From NCBI RefSeq assembly GCF_936916975.1, contig NZ_CAKZGO010000004.1, forward strand, positions 248,001-312,000: a stretch of DNA of 64,000 nt, written 5' to 3'. Every line of letters begins with the position of its first letter. Position 1 is the stretch's first letter. The translations under genes were made by a program, and so were the position numbers. The stretch is from an uncultured Dongia sp. GTDB taxonomy: Bacteria; Pseudomonadota; Alphaproteobacteria; Dongiales; Dongiaceae. A model generated the notes under the pieces. The model did no database searches. It was not told the DNA's origin and saw nothing but the letters and a program-made list of their open reading frames with translations. This document shows positions 50,272 through 59,236 of the stretch, piece by piece.

Positions 50272-51032
50272 GGCGTCCCGCTCGAGAGGCGCTTCAGGCG
50301 ATAGAGCGCGTTGGCATCCGCCACCAGCAGCGTGCCATCGTCGGCCGGCAGATAGAGCGCAAACAGGCGGCCGAGACAATAGCCGGCAACACCGTCGGGA
50401 TTGTTGGCATTGGCGGCATCGGCCTTGGTGATGAGCGCTTGTTCATCGGCATCCATTGGCCGCGCACGGGCCTCTTTCAGCGGCTGCAAGGTGGGACCTG
50501 CACAACCGGCACCACTCAATGTCGCCAAGGCATGCCGGTCGAGACGGATGAGGCGGCCCTCCTGCCCGGCGCTGGTGATGGCAGGATCATCGGCCGCGAT
50601 CACTTCGCTCAATTGCCACAAACCGGTGAGCAGGCGCGCCGGATCGGGCGCATTGCCCGCCACGGGGACGGCCGCACCCAGGCTGCCGACGCGCGCGGTG
50701 TAGAGGTCAACCAGGCAGGCATTGGCCGCATCGCTGATGTCCGGCATGTCGTCATCGGCGCCGGGCAGGATGCCGCAGGCAGCAGCGCGCTGCGCCGACC
50801 AATCGCGCTGCTCGTTGCGCAAGCCTTCAGCATCGGCCGATTGCGTGAGCGCCTCGGCATAGATGCCGGCCAGTTTCGCGTCGAGCAGCGAGAGGGTCTC
50901 GTTCGCGCAGATGGCGTGTTCGATCGGGGTCGCTGCCTTGGCGCAATCGAAGCTCGGCTGCGCGTCCTGCGCAATAGCGGGCGTCATCAGGAGCAGGCCA
51001 AATGCGGAGGCGACCAACGCGGAACGGAACAT
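50268..51032 (-). CDS. LprI-like (DUF1311) exported protein
   Basis: A 254-residue protein with a signal peptide (ASAFGLLLMTPAIAQ, cleavage near 22) and a short LprI/DUF1311 domain: FDCAKAATPIEHAICANETLSLLDAKLAG and QRDWSAQRAAACG. LprI is a periplasmic lysozyme inhibitor in Mycobacterium; the same fold occurs widely without proof of that function. The 130-residue C-terminal part is unassigned. It ends in the start of the HDAC-like gene. Confidence 0.88.
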   Translation of the reverse strand: MFRSALVASAFGLLLMTPAIAQDAQPSFDCAKAATPIEHAICANETLSLLDAKLAGIYAEALTQSADAEGLRNEQRDWSAQRAAACGILPGADDDMPDISDAANACLVDLYTARVGSLGAAVPVAGNAPDPARLLTGLWQLSEVIAADDPAITSAGQEGRLIRLDRHALATLSGAGCAGPTLQPLKEARARPMDADEQALITKADAANANNPDGVAGYCLGRLFALYLPADDGTLLVADANALYRLKRLSSGTP

Positions 51033-51407
51033 TCAAATAGAACCTTTCTTGAAACCGGCGATCAGCAGCAGGAGCCAGCCGAGAATGAGCAGGGCGCCGC
51101 CGATCGGCGTGAGATAGACGAGCATGGGCGGCCCGTTCCAGGCCAGGAGATAAAGACTACCCGAAAATAGCAGCGCGCCAAGGGCGAAGGCGAGGCCGGA
51201 GATTGTGACAAGTCGCACAGATTGGCGCGCAGCCAGGGCAGCGATGCCCAGAAGTGCCACCGCATGCCATAGCTGGTAGGAGGCGCCTGTTCTGACCCAG
51301 TCGATAGCAGAAGGCGGCAGCACCGCTTCAGCCCCATGCGCCGCCCAGGCGCCGAACGCCACCGCCATCGCACCGTGAAAACCGGCCAGGCCCAACCATC
51401 TATTCAT
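51033..51407 (-). CDS. DUF423 membrane protein
   Basis: A 124-residue four-helix protein: WLGLAGFHGAMAVAFGAWAAHGAEAVL (residues 3-29), TGASYQLWHAVALLGIAALA, FALGALLFSGSLYLL and GGALLILGWLLLLIAGF. This is the DUF423 signature. Function unknown. The ATG at 51407 (MNRWLGL) was chosen over an upstream extension that runs into 51506. It precedes the LprI-like gene directly, one base apart. Confidence 0.93.
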   Translation of the reverse strand: MNRWLGLAGFHGAMAVAFGAWAAHGAEAVLPPSAIDWVRTGASYQLWHAVALLGIAALAARQSVRLVTISGLAFALGALLFSGSLYLLAWNGPPMLVYLTPIGGALLILGWLLLLIAGFKKGSI

Positions 51408-51543
51408 GTTCTCACCCTGAAACTGTCCATTTCCAGAACTATCGCCCAGAACTATCGCATGGTGCGTCCGATATGGCATCATCGCCGCCTGCGACCAGTT
51501 GACCACCCAGAGAAGTGACCATCAGCAAAGCGATACCAGCATC

Positions 51544-52329
51544 ATGAGTGAAGCCGACATCCTCGTCTCAGCAGACGGCGCCATCCGACGCCTCACCCTC
51601 AACCGCCCGCAGCGCTTGAATGCGTTGACACGGCAGCTGCTCGGCAATCTGTCCGATGCGCTAGCCGATATCGCCGCCGATGACACGGCGCGCGTGCTGG
51701 TGATCACGGGATCGGGCCGCGGCTTTTGCGCCGGCCAGGATCTCGGCGACAAGGGCGCCGTCGAGGATGGCCGCGTCGTCCGCGACACGGTCGAGCGCTA
51801 TTATAATCCAGTCGTGCGCCAGATCCGCAGCCTCGATCTGCCGGTGATCGCCGCGATCAATGGCATCGCCGCCGGTGCGGGCATGAGCCTGGCCTTGGCC
51901 GCCGACATCACGGTGGCGACGGAGAGCGCCGTCTTCGATCTCGCTTTCGCGCGCATCGGCCTCATCCCCGATGCCGGCGCCACCTATGCCTTGCAGCGCC
52001 TGCTCGGGCCGGCACGCGCCATGGGCTTGGCCATGCTGGGCGACAAGCTCACGGCAAGCCAAGCGGTCGATCTCGGCCTCATCTGGCGCGCTGTCCCGGA
52101 TGCGGAATTCGCCGCGGAGGTCGAGGCCCTGGCAGCCCGCCTCGCGCAAGCGCCGACCCGCGCGCTGGCGTTGATGAAAAAGGCATTCAATGCCGGCGGT
52201 CACCATTCGCTCGAACAGCAACTGGCGCTGGAAGCGGAACTGCAGGCGCAGGCCGCCGACAGCGAGGATTTCCAGGAAGGCCTTGCCGCCTTCCTCGGCA
52301 AACGCCCGGCGAAATTCAAGGGGTTGTGA
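51544..52329 (+). CDS. Enoyl-CoA hydratase/isomerase, PaaG-like
   Basis: A 261-residue crotonase-fold enzyme. The oxyanion hole is in RGFCAGQDLGD (about residues 64-74) and IAAINGIAAGAGMSLALAADI (about 101-121), followed by AFARIGLIPDAGATYALQRLLG. The CAGQDLG form and length fit PaaG-type 2-(1,2-epoxy-phenyl)acetyl-CoA isomerases, but enoyl-CoA hydratases share it. The next gene, an MBL-fold hydrolase, follows by two bases. No other paa gene is present, so pathway is not certain. Confidence 0.9.
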   Translation: MSEADILVSADGAIRRLTLNRPQRLNALTRQLLGNLSDALADIAADDTARVLVITGSGRGFCAGQDLGDKGAVEDGRVVRDTVERYYNPVVRQIRSLDLPVIAAINGIAAGAGMSLALAADITVATESAVFDLAFARIGLIPDAGATYALQRLLGPARAMGLAMLGDKLTASQAVDLGLIWRAVPDAEFAAEVEALAARLAQAPTRALALMKKAFNAGGHHSLEQQLALEAELQAQAADSEDFQEGLAAFLGKRPAKFKGL

Positions 52330-52331
52330 GC

Positions 52332-53099
52332 ATGTTCCCGATCGCCGACCGCTGGTTCGAGATGAAGCGCATCGATGACGGCATCACCCTTTTGTGGGAA
52401 CCGCATGTCATTCCACTCATGCGCTGCAATATCTGGCATGTGCGGGGCCGTGACCGCGACCTCATGATCGACACTGGCATGGGGATTGCCAGCCTCACCG
52501 AAGCCGCGAAGACTCTCATCGGCAAGGCGGTGACGGCGGTGGCCACGCATACCCATGCCGATCACATCGGTGGCCATCATGAGTTCGAACACACGCTGGT
52601 GCATGAGGCGGAGGCGGAAAATCTAGGGCGACCGACCAAGGACGGCACGCTGCTCTACACCGACTTCACCCAGGAAGAACTGATCAAGATCCGTGTCGCC
52701 GGCTATGAAATCGACAGCGACCTCATCACCGCGATCCCGCATGCGGGCTACGACCTCCGCAGTTACAAGGTGCACCCGGCGAAGGTGACGGAGATCGTTG
52801 GCGAGGGCGATGTGGTGGAGATCGGCGACCGCCGTTTCGAGGTGCTGCATCTCCCCGGCCACTCGCCGGGCTCGATGGGCTTGTGGGAAGCTTCGACCGG
52901 CACGCTGTTCTCCGGCGATGCGCTCTATGACGGGCCGCTGCTGGATGAACTCGGCCATTCCGATATCCCGGCCTATGTCCGCACGATGAAACGCTTGCGC
53001 GAGCTGCCGGTCACGGTGGTGCATGCCGGGCATGATCCCAGCTTCGGCCGCGATCGGCTGGTTGAGCTGTGTGATGAATATTTGGCCAAACGAGCCTGA
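52332..53099 (+). CDS. Metallo-beta-lactamase-fold hydrolase
   Basis: A 255-residue MBL protein. The metal motif is ATHTHADHIGGHHEF (HxHxDH, about residues 74-88), with LPGHSPGSMGLW (third His) and FSGDALYDG (bridging Asp). Substrate is unknown; glyoxalase-II-like thioester hydrolases and other members share this frame. The start codon may be GTG 52326, overlapping the previous stop; ATG 52332 is preferred. It is coupled with the PaaG-like gene. Confidence 0.93.
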   Translation: MFPIADRWFEMKRIDDGITLLWEPHVIPLMRCNIWHVRGRDRDLMIDTGMGIASLTEAAKTLIGKAVTAVATHTHADHIGGHHEFEHTLVHEAEAENLGRPTKDGTLLYTDFTQEELIKIRVAGYEIDSDLITAIPHAGYDLRSYKVHPAKVTEIVGEGDVVEIGDRRFEVLHLPGHSPGSMGLWEASTGTLFSGDALYDGPLLDELGHSDIPAYVRTMKRLRELPVTVVHAGHDPSFGRDRLVELCDEYLAKRA

Positions 53100-53109
53100 G
53101 CTCCTCTAG

Positions 53110-53234
53110 CCTCCCCCCCTTGAGGGGGAGGCCGCGCGCATGCGCGGGAGGGGGGGTGTGGTGCGACTGGGCTCGATATATCGAGAGGTTGATAGACACC
53201 CCCCTCCCCGGCCCTCCCCCTCAAGGGGGGAGGG
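53110..53234. repeat. Long intergenic inverted repeat
   Basis: CTCCCCCCCTTGAGGGGGAGG (left) and CCCTCCCCCTCAAGGGGGGAG (right) are complementary; inner arms GGGAGGGGGGGTGT and ACACCCCCCTCCCC extend the pairing. It can form a cruciform or RNA hairpin between two convergent genes and may serve as a bidirectional terminator. Confidence 0.75.
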
Positions 53235-53248
53235 AGTTTAGATCGACC

Positions 53249-54070
53249 TCACCCCTTCCCCACCGCGGCGATCCAGGCGGCGATGCGTTCGTCGCACAGC
53301 ACGATCTCGCGGCGGTCGGGGTTGAAGAAGGCGTTGGGGCCGCCGCATTCGGTCACCAGCAGCATGCGCGCAAAGGGCAGGGCGAGTTCGGCATTGAGGC
53401 GCTCGGCCAAGCTGTCGAACAGCCCGTTGCCGCGCAAAGATTCAGCGATGGCTTCATTGGCTTCGTCGATCACCGGCGCGATCTCGACATAAAGCGGGCC
53501 GGAATCCTTGGGCGGCGTCAGTCCTGGACCGCGGCGATAGGGAGCGAGGCGCCCGTTCCAGAGGGCGGCCGCCTTCGCCTGGGTCTTGGCGCAATCGGCC
53601 GCGTCATCCGCGTCGATGCCTAGTGTCGAGCCCAACGCCGCATGCGCCACCGGATCGGCGCCGATCAACTGGCAGGCCAAAGCGCGCGCGAGCTTGGGGC
53701 TGAGCGGCGTTTCCTTGGCCTTGTCGAGGGTGCCGGCGAAACTGAGGAACGCATCCAGTGCCTTGCCGAGATCGGCTTCGCCCCCATCGGTGCCACTGGC
53801 TGCCGGCGGATCGATGATGCCAGTCAGCAGAATGAGCTGGGCTGCACCTGTAATGGCCTCTTCGGAGGTCGCGGCGTCGGGAATGGCTTCAGGCGTCGTG
53901 TCCGGCACCAGCGAGGCTGCGACGCTGATGTGGAATTCCGCCACCAGGGCGCCCAGGATCACGTCGTCATTGATATCCGTGGCCCGGGCCAAACCCACCC
54001 CATAAAACCCTGGCCCATACATCGCGGCGGCCGCCCCGAAAAAAACCGCTACACATCGCCACAGCCGCAT
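53249..54070 (-). CDS. DUF4344-like exported protein with apparently lost metal motif
   Basis: A 273-residue protein with a signal peptide (AVFFGAAAAMYGPGFYGVG). The C-terminus CGGPNAFFNPDRREIVLCDERIAAW resembles the DUF4344 putative metallopeptidase end (CG-NAF-P--R-I--C-E). DUF4344 members have HExGH near the N-terminal side; the matching spot here reads LVAEFHISVAASLVPDTTPEA, with no HExxH. It may be a pseudoenzyme. It lies convergent to the MBL gene and divergent to the EEP pair. Confidence 0.65.
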   Translation of the reverse strand: MRLWRCVAVFFGAAAAMYGPGFYGVGLARATDINDDVILGALVAEFHISVAASLVPDTTPEAIPDAATSEEAITGAAQLILLTGIIDPPAASGTDGGEADLGKALDAFLSFAGTLDKAKETPLSPKLARALACQLIGADPVAHAALGSTLGIDADDAADCAKTQAKAAALWNGRLAPYRRGPGLTPPKDSGPLYVEIAPVIDEANEAIAESLRGNGLFDSLAERLNAELALPFARMLLVTECGGPNAFFNPDRREIVLCDERIAAWIAAVGKG

Positions 54071-54232
54071 GAATCCGTCCGCAATCCGGTGTCGTTACGG
54101 TTGCAGCATGGCATGATTTGCCTTGGGATTGCACCTCCCCCGCCACAATATCGCCATGGCACCCGACCATATAGCCAGGATGGTTCTGAACGCGTTATTG
54201 AAAGCCGGGCTTTCCGGCCCGAAAGGGACATT

Positions 54233-55333
54233 TTGACGGATCTTTCAGCCGCCCCGGATCTTGACGAACAGCTGCCGCCGCTCCGGCGCGCAGGTGGCGC
54301 GTTCCTGCGTGGCCTGCATGTCGGCCTCGGCTTGGGCGGCGTGGTGCTGGTCGTGGCGACCTTCCTGCCGCTGCTGCACCCGTTCTGGCCGCTGGCGGCA
54401 GTCGCCGAGCATTTTGCACTCCAGGTGCTGATGGGCGCCGCGGCACTGGGACTTCTTGCCCTGCTGCTGCGACGCTGGCGCTGGCTGGGGCTGGTGGCAG
54501 GTGTTGCCTTCATCCAGATCTGGACCATCCATCCCTATTGGCCGAGCTTCGTGCCGGGGACTCATGGAGGCACCCATGCCGCCCAGGCTGAGGTTCTCAA
54601 TCCCAATGAGATGAAAGTGGTCTCGCTCAACGTCCATCACAGCGGCCGATCCTTTGAACAGGTGCGGAAGTATCTGCACGACAGCGGTGCCGATGTGATC
54701 GGCCTGGTCGAGATGTCGCGACGCTGGAAGATGGAACTGGCGCCGCTGACCGCAATCTATCCCTTTCGCATAGATTGCATCGACAGCGACGAGTTGTGCG
54801 AGGAAATGCTGCTCTCCAAGCATCCGTTTCAGCGACAAGGGGCGGGACTCACCGATCGCAATCTGCCGATGCTGGTCTGGGGCGAGATCGCACCGCCGGA
54901 CGGTAGCAAGCCAGTTACCTTTGCGGTCACACATCTCGCCTGGCCGCTCCTGATCGCCGAGGCGCCGGGGGCAAGCGTCACCAATCCCTATCTGCGGTCG
55001 CTGCCCAACGGCCTGCCGCGCCTGGTGCAGGCGGAACAGATGGTGACGCTGGCCGACACATTGAACGGGCTCGGGCGCGATCTGGTTTTGATGGGCGATT
55101 TCAACGCGGCACCGTGGAGCCGCGTCCAGGACTATCTGCATCAGCAAAGCGGCGTCGATGATCCAGGGCATCTCGCCCCCACCTGGCCGGCCTGGGGTCC
55201 TGCCTTCATCCGTCTGCCGATCGATCACATCATGACGCGCGGGAATTTGCGGCTGGTCAGCTTCGAGCCCGGCCCGGATGTCGGTTCCGACCATCTGCCG
55301 GTCGAAGCCATTCTGGCGCTCTCCGCCCCGTGA
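54233..55333 (+). CDS. Membrane-anchored endonuclease/exonuclease/phosphatase (EEP) protein, first of a pair
   Basis: A 366-residue protein. Two or three helices occupy the N-terminus (LHVGLGLGGVVLVVATFLPLL; FALQVLMGAAALGLLALLLRRW). The EEP domain begins at about residue 110 with EMKVVSLNVHHSG (Asn), IGLVEMSRRW (catalytic Glu), LMGDFNAAPW (Asp/Asn), and ends VGSDHLPVEAI (Asp/His). All catalytic residues are present. Members cleave phosphodiesters in nucleic acids or lipids. The start is probably TTG 54233 (AAAGGGA four bases before it); a much longer frame overlaps the opposite gene. It overlaps the next gene by four bases (GTGA). Confidence 0.82.
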   Translation: MTDLSAAPDLDEQLPPLRRAGGAFLRGLHVGLGLGGVVLVVATFLPLLHPFWPLAAVAEHFALQVLMGAAALGLLALLLRRWRWLGLVAGVAFIQIWTIHPYWPSFVPGTHGGTHAAQAEVLNPNEMKVVSLNVHHSGRSFEQVRKYLHDSGADVIGLVEMSRRWKMELAPLTAIYPFRIDCIDSDELCEEMLLSKHPFQRQGAGLTDRNLPMLVWGEIAPPDGSKPVTFAVTHLAWPLLIAEAPGASVTNPYLRSLPNGLPRLVQAEQMVTLADTLNGLGRDLVLMGDFNAAPWSRVQDYLHQQSGVDDPGHLAPTWPAWGPAFIRLPIDHIMTRGNLRLVSFEPGPDVGSDHLPVEAILALSAP

Positions 55334-56286
55334 GGCGACGACAACGCAGCGCGACACTTCTTCTGGGCGCGTGGCTGGCGATGGCGCTGACCGTGCTGCT
55401 GGCGCCGTTTTCCTTGCATCTGGTGGTGATCGACGGCTTCCGCCTGCCGTTGCTGCTCGTGGCCGCACCGCTGCTGGCCTACCTGCTGTGGCAAAAGCTC
55501 TGGCGGCGCAGCATGGCCATGGCCATAGCCGTTTTGGCATTGCTGGCGCCATGGCTGGCGAGCGGGCAGATCCCGATCGCCGGAGACATGCAGCAGATCA
55601 AGCTCATCATCCTGCCGAGTTCGGACCCGGAGGCGCTTGAGTATGCCGTGGCTGAGAAACCCGACCTCATCTTCATTCCCGATTTCAGCGACGAGACCGA
55701 CCGGGCAATGGGGAAGCAGAAAGCGATCCTGCCAGACCCTGCCCAGCGTCCTGAGGTCGGCGCGGCCTTGCCGGAGCTGACTGGGGATTACCGGCCCTGG
55801 ATCCTCAAGACATCCGACGGCATGGCGATTTTCATGCGCGCGGGGCTGGGCGAAGCCGACGATCTCCGCGTGCGGGAGGCGCGCGTCGGCTCCAACGCCC
55901 TGGTGGTCGATGCCAAGCTTGCCGGCATCGACCTCACCTTGGCCACGGTGCATTTCACGCGACCCTTTCCGATCAACCAGTTCGGACGGCAGGTGCTGGA
56001 GGTCCGGCGCCTCAGCGCGCAACTGGGCGCCATCCCGCGGCCGATCATCCTGGCCGGCGATTTCAACGCCTTGCCCTGGTCCGGGGTACTCGACGAACTG
56101 TCCGAGGCGGTCGGCGCCACGGGCGCGCAATGGATCGGCACCTTTCCTGCCTGGTCGCCGGTAAAACTGCCGATCGATCAGGTCCGGGTGAGCGGCGGGC
56201 TGCAGATCGTCTCGCTGAAGACCGGGCCGTTCGTGGGCTCGATCCACCTGCCTTTGGTGGCCGTCATCGCCCTGCCGCCGCGCTGA
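55330..56286 (+). CDS. Degenerate EEP-fold paralog, second of the pair
   Basis: A 318-residue membrane-anchored protein with the same layout: two helices in the N-terminus (LLGAWLAMALTVLLAPFSL, LLLVAAPLLAYLLWQKL), then an EEP-like domain. LAGDFNALPWSG is conserved, but the other active-site residues differ: the Asn site is in QIKLIILPSSD, the Glu site in LIFIPDFSD, and the His site is VGSIHLPLVA, with Asp replaced by Ile. It may therefore be an inactive partner of the first. It begins at GTG 55330 and is translationally coupled. Confidence 0.78.
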   Translation: MRRRQRSATLLLGAWLAMALTVLLAPFSLHLVVIDGFRLPLLLVAAPLLAYLLWQKLWRRSMAMAIAVLALLAPWLASGQIPIAGDMQQIKLIILPSSDPEALEYAVAEKPDLIFIPDFSDETDRAMGKQKAILPDPAQRPEVGAALPELTGDYRPWILKTSDGMAIFMRAGLGEADDLRVREARVGSNALVVDAKLAGIDLTLATVHFTRPFPINQFGRQVLEVRRLSAQLGAIPRPIILAGDFNALPWSGVLDELSEAVGATGAQWIGTFPAWSPVKLPIDQVRVSGGLQIVSLKTGPFVGSIHLPLVAVIALPPR

Positions 56287-56405
56287 CACGGGCAGCGTTG
56301 CTGCCGTGCATGACGCCTATGCAGGCCCCTTTCGCGCTTGCGGCAGGCGGGCGGAATCCCTAGTCTCCGGCGGCTTTTCATTGAAATTTGTACCCGAGAG
56401 AGACG

Positions 56406-58001
56406 ATGACCGACGACCGTATGTATGCCCAAGCCGCGCGCGCCTGGCCGTTCGAAGAAGCCAAAAAGCTGGTCGAACGCTATAAAGCTGCGCCGCCGAA
56501 AAAGGGCTATGTGCTGTTCGAGACCGGTTACGGCCCATCTGGCCTGCCCCATATCGGCACCTTCGGCGAAGTGGTGCGCACCACCATGGTGCGCCAGGCG
56601 TTCCAGCGCTTGTCAGACATTCCGACCCGCCTGTTCGCCTTTTCCGACGACATGGACGGCCTGCGCAAGGTGCCGACCAATGTGCCGAACCAGGAGATGC
56701 TGGCGCAGCATCTGGGCAAGCGGCTGACCTTGGTGCCCGACCCCTTCGGCACCCATGAGAGCTTCGGCCACCACAACAACGCCATGCTGCGCGGCTTCCT
56801 CGACGGCTTCGGCTTCGAATACGAATTCCAATCCTCGACCGATTGGTACATGTCAGGGCGCTTCGACCAGGGACTGCTCGACGTGCTGCGCCATTACGAA
56901 CAGGTGCAGGACATCATGCTGCCGAGCCTGCGCGAAGAGCGCGCCGCCAGCTATTCGCCCTTCCTGCCGGTCTGCCAGAAGACCGGCCGCGTGCTGCAGG
57001 TGCCGATCCTCGAGACCAATGCTGATGCGGGCACCATCGTCTATCAGGACGAGGACGGCAGCAAGGTCGAAACACCCGTGACCGGCGGTCGCTGCAAGCT
57101 GCAATGGAAGCCCGACTGGGCGATGCGCTGGCATGTGATGAATGTCGATTACGAGATGTCGGGCAAGGACCTCATCCCCTCCGTGCAGCTTGCCAACAAG
57201 ATCTGCCGCGAACTGGGCTCGCCGCCACCGGACGGCTTCAATTACGAACTGTTTCTCGACGACAAGGGCCAGAAGATCTCGAAGTCGAAGGGCAATGGCC
57301 TCTCGGTCGAAGAATGGCTGGAATATGCACCGCCGGAGAGCCTGGCGCTGTTCATGTATCAGAAGCCCCGCGCCGCCAAGCGCCTCTATTTCGATGTCAT
57401 CCCGCGCGCGGTCGACGATTACCTGACCTTCGTCGAAAAGTTCGAGGGCGAGGCGGATGCGCAGAAGCTGGAGAACCCGGCCTGGCATATCCATAACGGC
57501 AAGCCGCCGGTCACCGGCAATGGCATTCCGCGCAACGCGCTCAGCTTCGGCATTCTGCTCAATCTGGCGTCGGTCGCCAATGCCGAGACCAAGGATACGC
57601 TGTGGGGCTTCGTCAGCCGCTATCTGCCGGAAGCCAATCCGCAATCGGCACCCTTCCTCGACAAGATGGTGGGCTACGCCATCAACTACTACCGCGACCA
57701 TGTAAAGCCGCATAAGAAGTACAAGGCCCCTGACGACATGGAACGCGTAGCACTCACCGAGTTGCTCGCGGCCCTCGAAGCAGCCCCCGACGGCGCCAGC
57801 GCCGAGGAACTGCAGAACATCGTCTTCGAGATCGGCAAGAAGCATCCCTTCCCGGAACTGCGTGCCTGGTTCAAGGCGCTTTACGAAACGCTGCTGGGCC
57901 AGGAAACCGGGCCCCGCATGGGTTCGTTCTTCGCGCTCTATGGCCGCAAGGAATCGGCGGCACTCATCCGCAAAGCCCTCGACGGCAGCATCGCCGCATG
58001 A
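56406..58001 (+). CDS. lysK: Lysyl-tRNA synthetase, class I
   Basis: A 531-residue archaeal-type class I LysRS, also normal in alphaproteobacteria. The signature HIGH-like motif is [13 protein letters not shown] (about residues 47-59), and the KMSKS loop is [15 protein letters not shown] (about 285-299). The alpha-helix-cage anticodon-binding domain lies in the C-terminal third. ATG 56406 has GAGAGAG before it; an in-frame upstream start at 56388 is less likely. It overlaps the next gene by four bases (ATGA). Confidence 0.96.
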   Translation: MTDDRMYAQAARAWPFEEAKKLVERYKAAPPKKGYVLFETGYGPSGLPHIGTFGEVVRTTMVRQAFQRLSDIPTRLFAFSDDMDGLRKVPTNVPNQEMLAQHLGKRLTLVPDPFGTHESFGHHNNAMLRGFLDGFGFEYEFQSSTDWYMSGRFDQGLLDVLRHYEQVQDIMLPSLREERAASYSPFLPVCQKTGRVLQVPILETNADAGTIVYQDEDGSKVETPVTGGRCKLQWKPDWAMRWHVMNVDYEMSGKDLIPSVQLANKICRELGSPPPDGFNYELFLDDKGQKISKSKGNGLSVEEWLEYAPPESLALFMYQKPRAAKRLYFDVIPRAVDDYLTFVEKFEGEADAQKLENPAWHIHNGKPPVTGNGIPRNALSFGILLNLASVANAETKDTLWGFVSRYLPEANPQSAPFLDKMVGYAINYYRDHVKPHKKYKAPDDMERVALTELLAALEAAPDGASAEELQNIVFEIGKKHPFPELRAWFKALYETLLGQETGPRMGSFFALYGRKESAALIRKALDGSIAA

Positions 58002-59224
58002 CCGACAAATCGGCAAAGCCGGGCATGAAGCCGCAGCCGATGACGGCGGCGGTGCATGCCGGCCTTGCGGTCGACGCGGCGACGGGCGCCATTGCGCCCA
58101 ATATCAGCATGTCGGTCAACAACGCCTTCCGTCCCGGCGACGGTGCGTTTTCCGCCGCTGAAGCCGGCGATCTGGTTGACCTGCCCTATCTCTATGCGCG
58201 CTGGACCAACCCCACGGTGCGGCAGCTGGAACAGCGCATGGCCGCCCTTGAGAATGCCGAGGAAGCCATGGCGACGGCGACGGGTGTCGCAGCCATCGCC
58301 GCCTTGTTCCTGGGTACCTTGAAAGCCGGCGATCATCTCATCATCAGCGATGTCTGCTATGCGGGTGCGCGCGAGATGGCCGACACGCTGCTGCCGGGCT
58401 TCGGCATCGAAATCAGCGCCGTCAACCTATCCGATCTCGACGCGGTGCGCGCGGCCTTGCGCCTCAATACGCGCCTCATCCATGCCGAGACACCGTGCAA
58501 CCCGCTATTGCGCTTGACCGACCTTGCCGAGTTGGCCGTGATCGCCCATGCCCATGGCGCCCTGGTCTCGGTAGATTCCACCGTGGCAACGCCCGTCGCC
58601 ACGCGGCCGCTCGATCTTGGCGTCGACTTCGTCATTCACTCGCTGACCAAATTCATCAACGGCCATGGCGACGCCTTGGGCGGCATCCTCATCGGCCGCA
58701 AGGCGGATGTTGCGCGCATCCGGTCGCTGGCCGGCGTCTATCTGGGTGCGGCGATGAGCGCCAGCAATGCCTGGCTCATTCTGCGCGGCATCGACACGCT
58801 GTTCCCGCGCATGGCACAGGTGGGCGCCAGTGCGCAAAGGATCGCCGAATATCTGTCGGCGCAGCCCAAGGTCATCGGCGTGAGCTATCCCGGGCTGCCC
58901 TCGCACCCACAGGCGGAACTCGCGCGTCGGCAAATGAATTTCTTTGGCGGCCTCGTCTCGTTCCAGACACGCGACCCGCATCGCCTGGCAGCCTTGATGC
59001 CGGACCGGCTGCGCTACATCCACTACGCCTTCTCGCTGGGGCACCAGCGCAGCATCATCGTCTATCTCGATACCGCCGAGATGATGGCGTCGACCTTCAA
59101 GCTCGACGGCGCCGCTGCCGCCGATTATCGCCGCTATGCCGGCGACGGTGTCTTCCGCCTGTCGGTGGGGCTGGAGGCGGTGGAGGATATCATCGCCGAT
59201 CTCGACCGCGCGTTGGCGGATTAG
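57998..59224 (+). CDS. Cys/Met-metabolism PLP-dependent enzyme (cystathionine gamma-synthase family)
   Basis: A 408-residue fold-type I PLP enzyme. The lysine that binds PLP is in [19 protein letters not shown] (about residue 210). Landmarks [23 protein letters not shown] and [14 protein letters not shown] are shared by the family. Cystathionine gamma-synthase, methionine gamma-lyase and O-acetylhomoserine sulfhydrylase cannot be told apart here. It is translationally coupled to lysRS (ATGA), an unusual partner. Confidence 0.92.
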   Translation: MTDKSAKPGMKPQPMTAAVHAGLAVDAATGAIAPNISMSVNNAFRPGDGAFSAAEAGDLVDLPYLYARWTNPTVRQLEQRMAALENAEEAMATATGVAAIAALFLGTLKAGDHLIISDVCYAGAREMADTLLPGFGIEISAVNLSDLDAVRAALRLNTRLIHAETPCNPLLRLTDLAELAVIAHAHGALVSVDSTVATPVATRPLDLGVDFVIHSLTKFINGHGDALGGILIGRKADVARIRSLAGVYLGAAMSASNAWLILRGIDTLFPRMAQVGASAQRIAEYLSAQPKVIGVSYPGLPSHPQAELARRQMNFFGGLVSFQTRDPHRLAALMPDRLRYIHYAFSLGHQRSIIVYLDTAEMMASTFKLDGAAAADYRRYAGDGVFRLSVGLEAVEDIIADLDRALAD

Positions 59225-59236
59225 TCGACTGACCGC

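Noticed and set aside
51544-53099. Phenylacetate degradation cluster
   Set aside because: The crotonase resembles PaaG, but no other paa gene is near and the MBL neighbour is generic, so the pathway is not claimed.
53642-54232. N-terminal extension of the first EEP protein by 197 residues
   Set aside because: It overlaps the well-supported reverse-strand DUF4344-like gene and has low-complexity, shadow-like sequence. TTG 54233 with AAAGGGA fits better.
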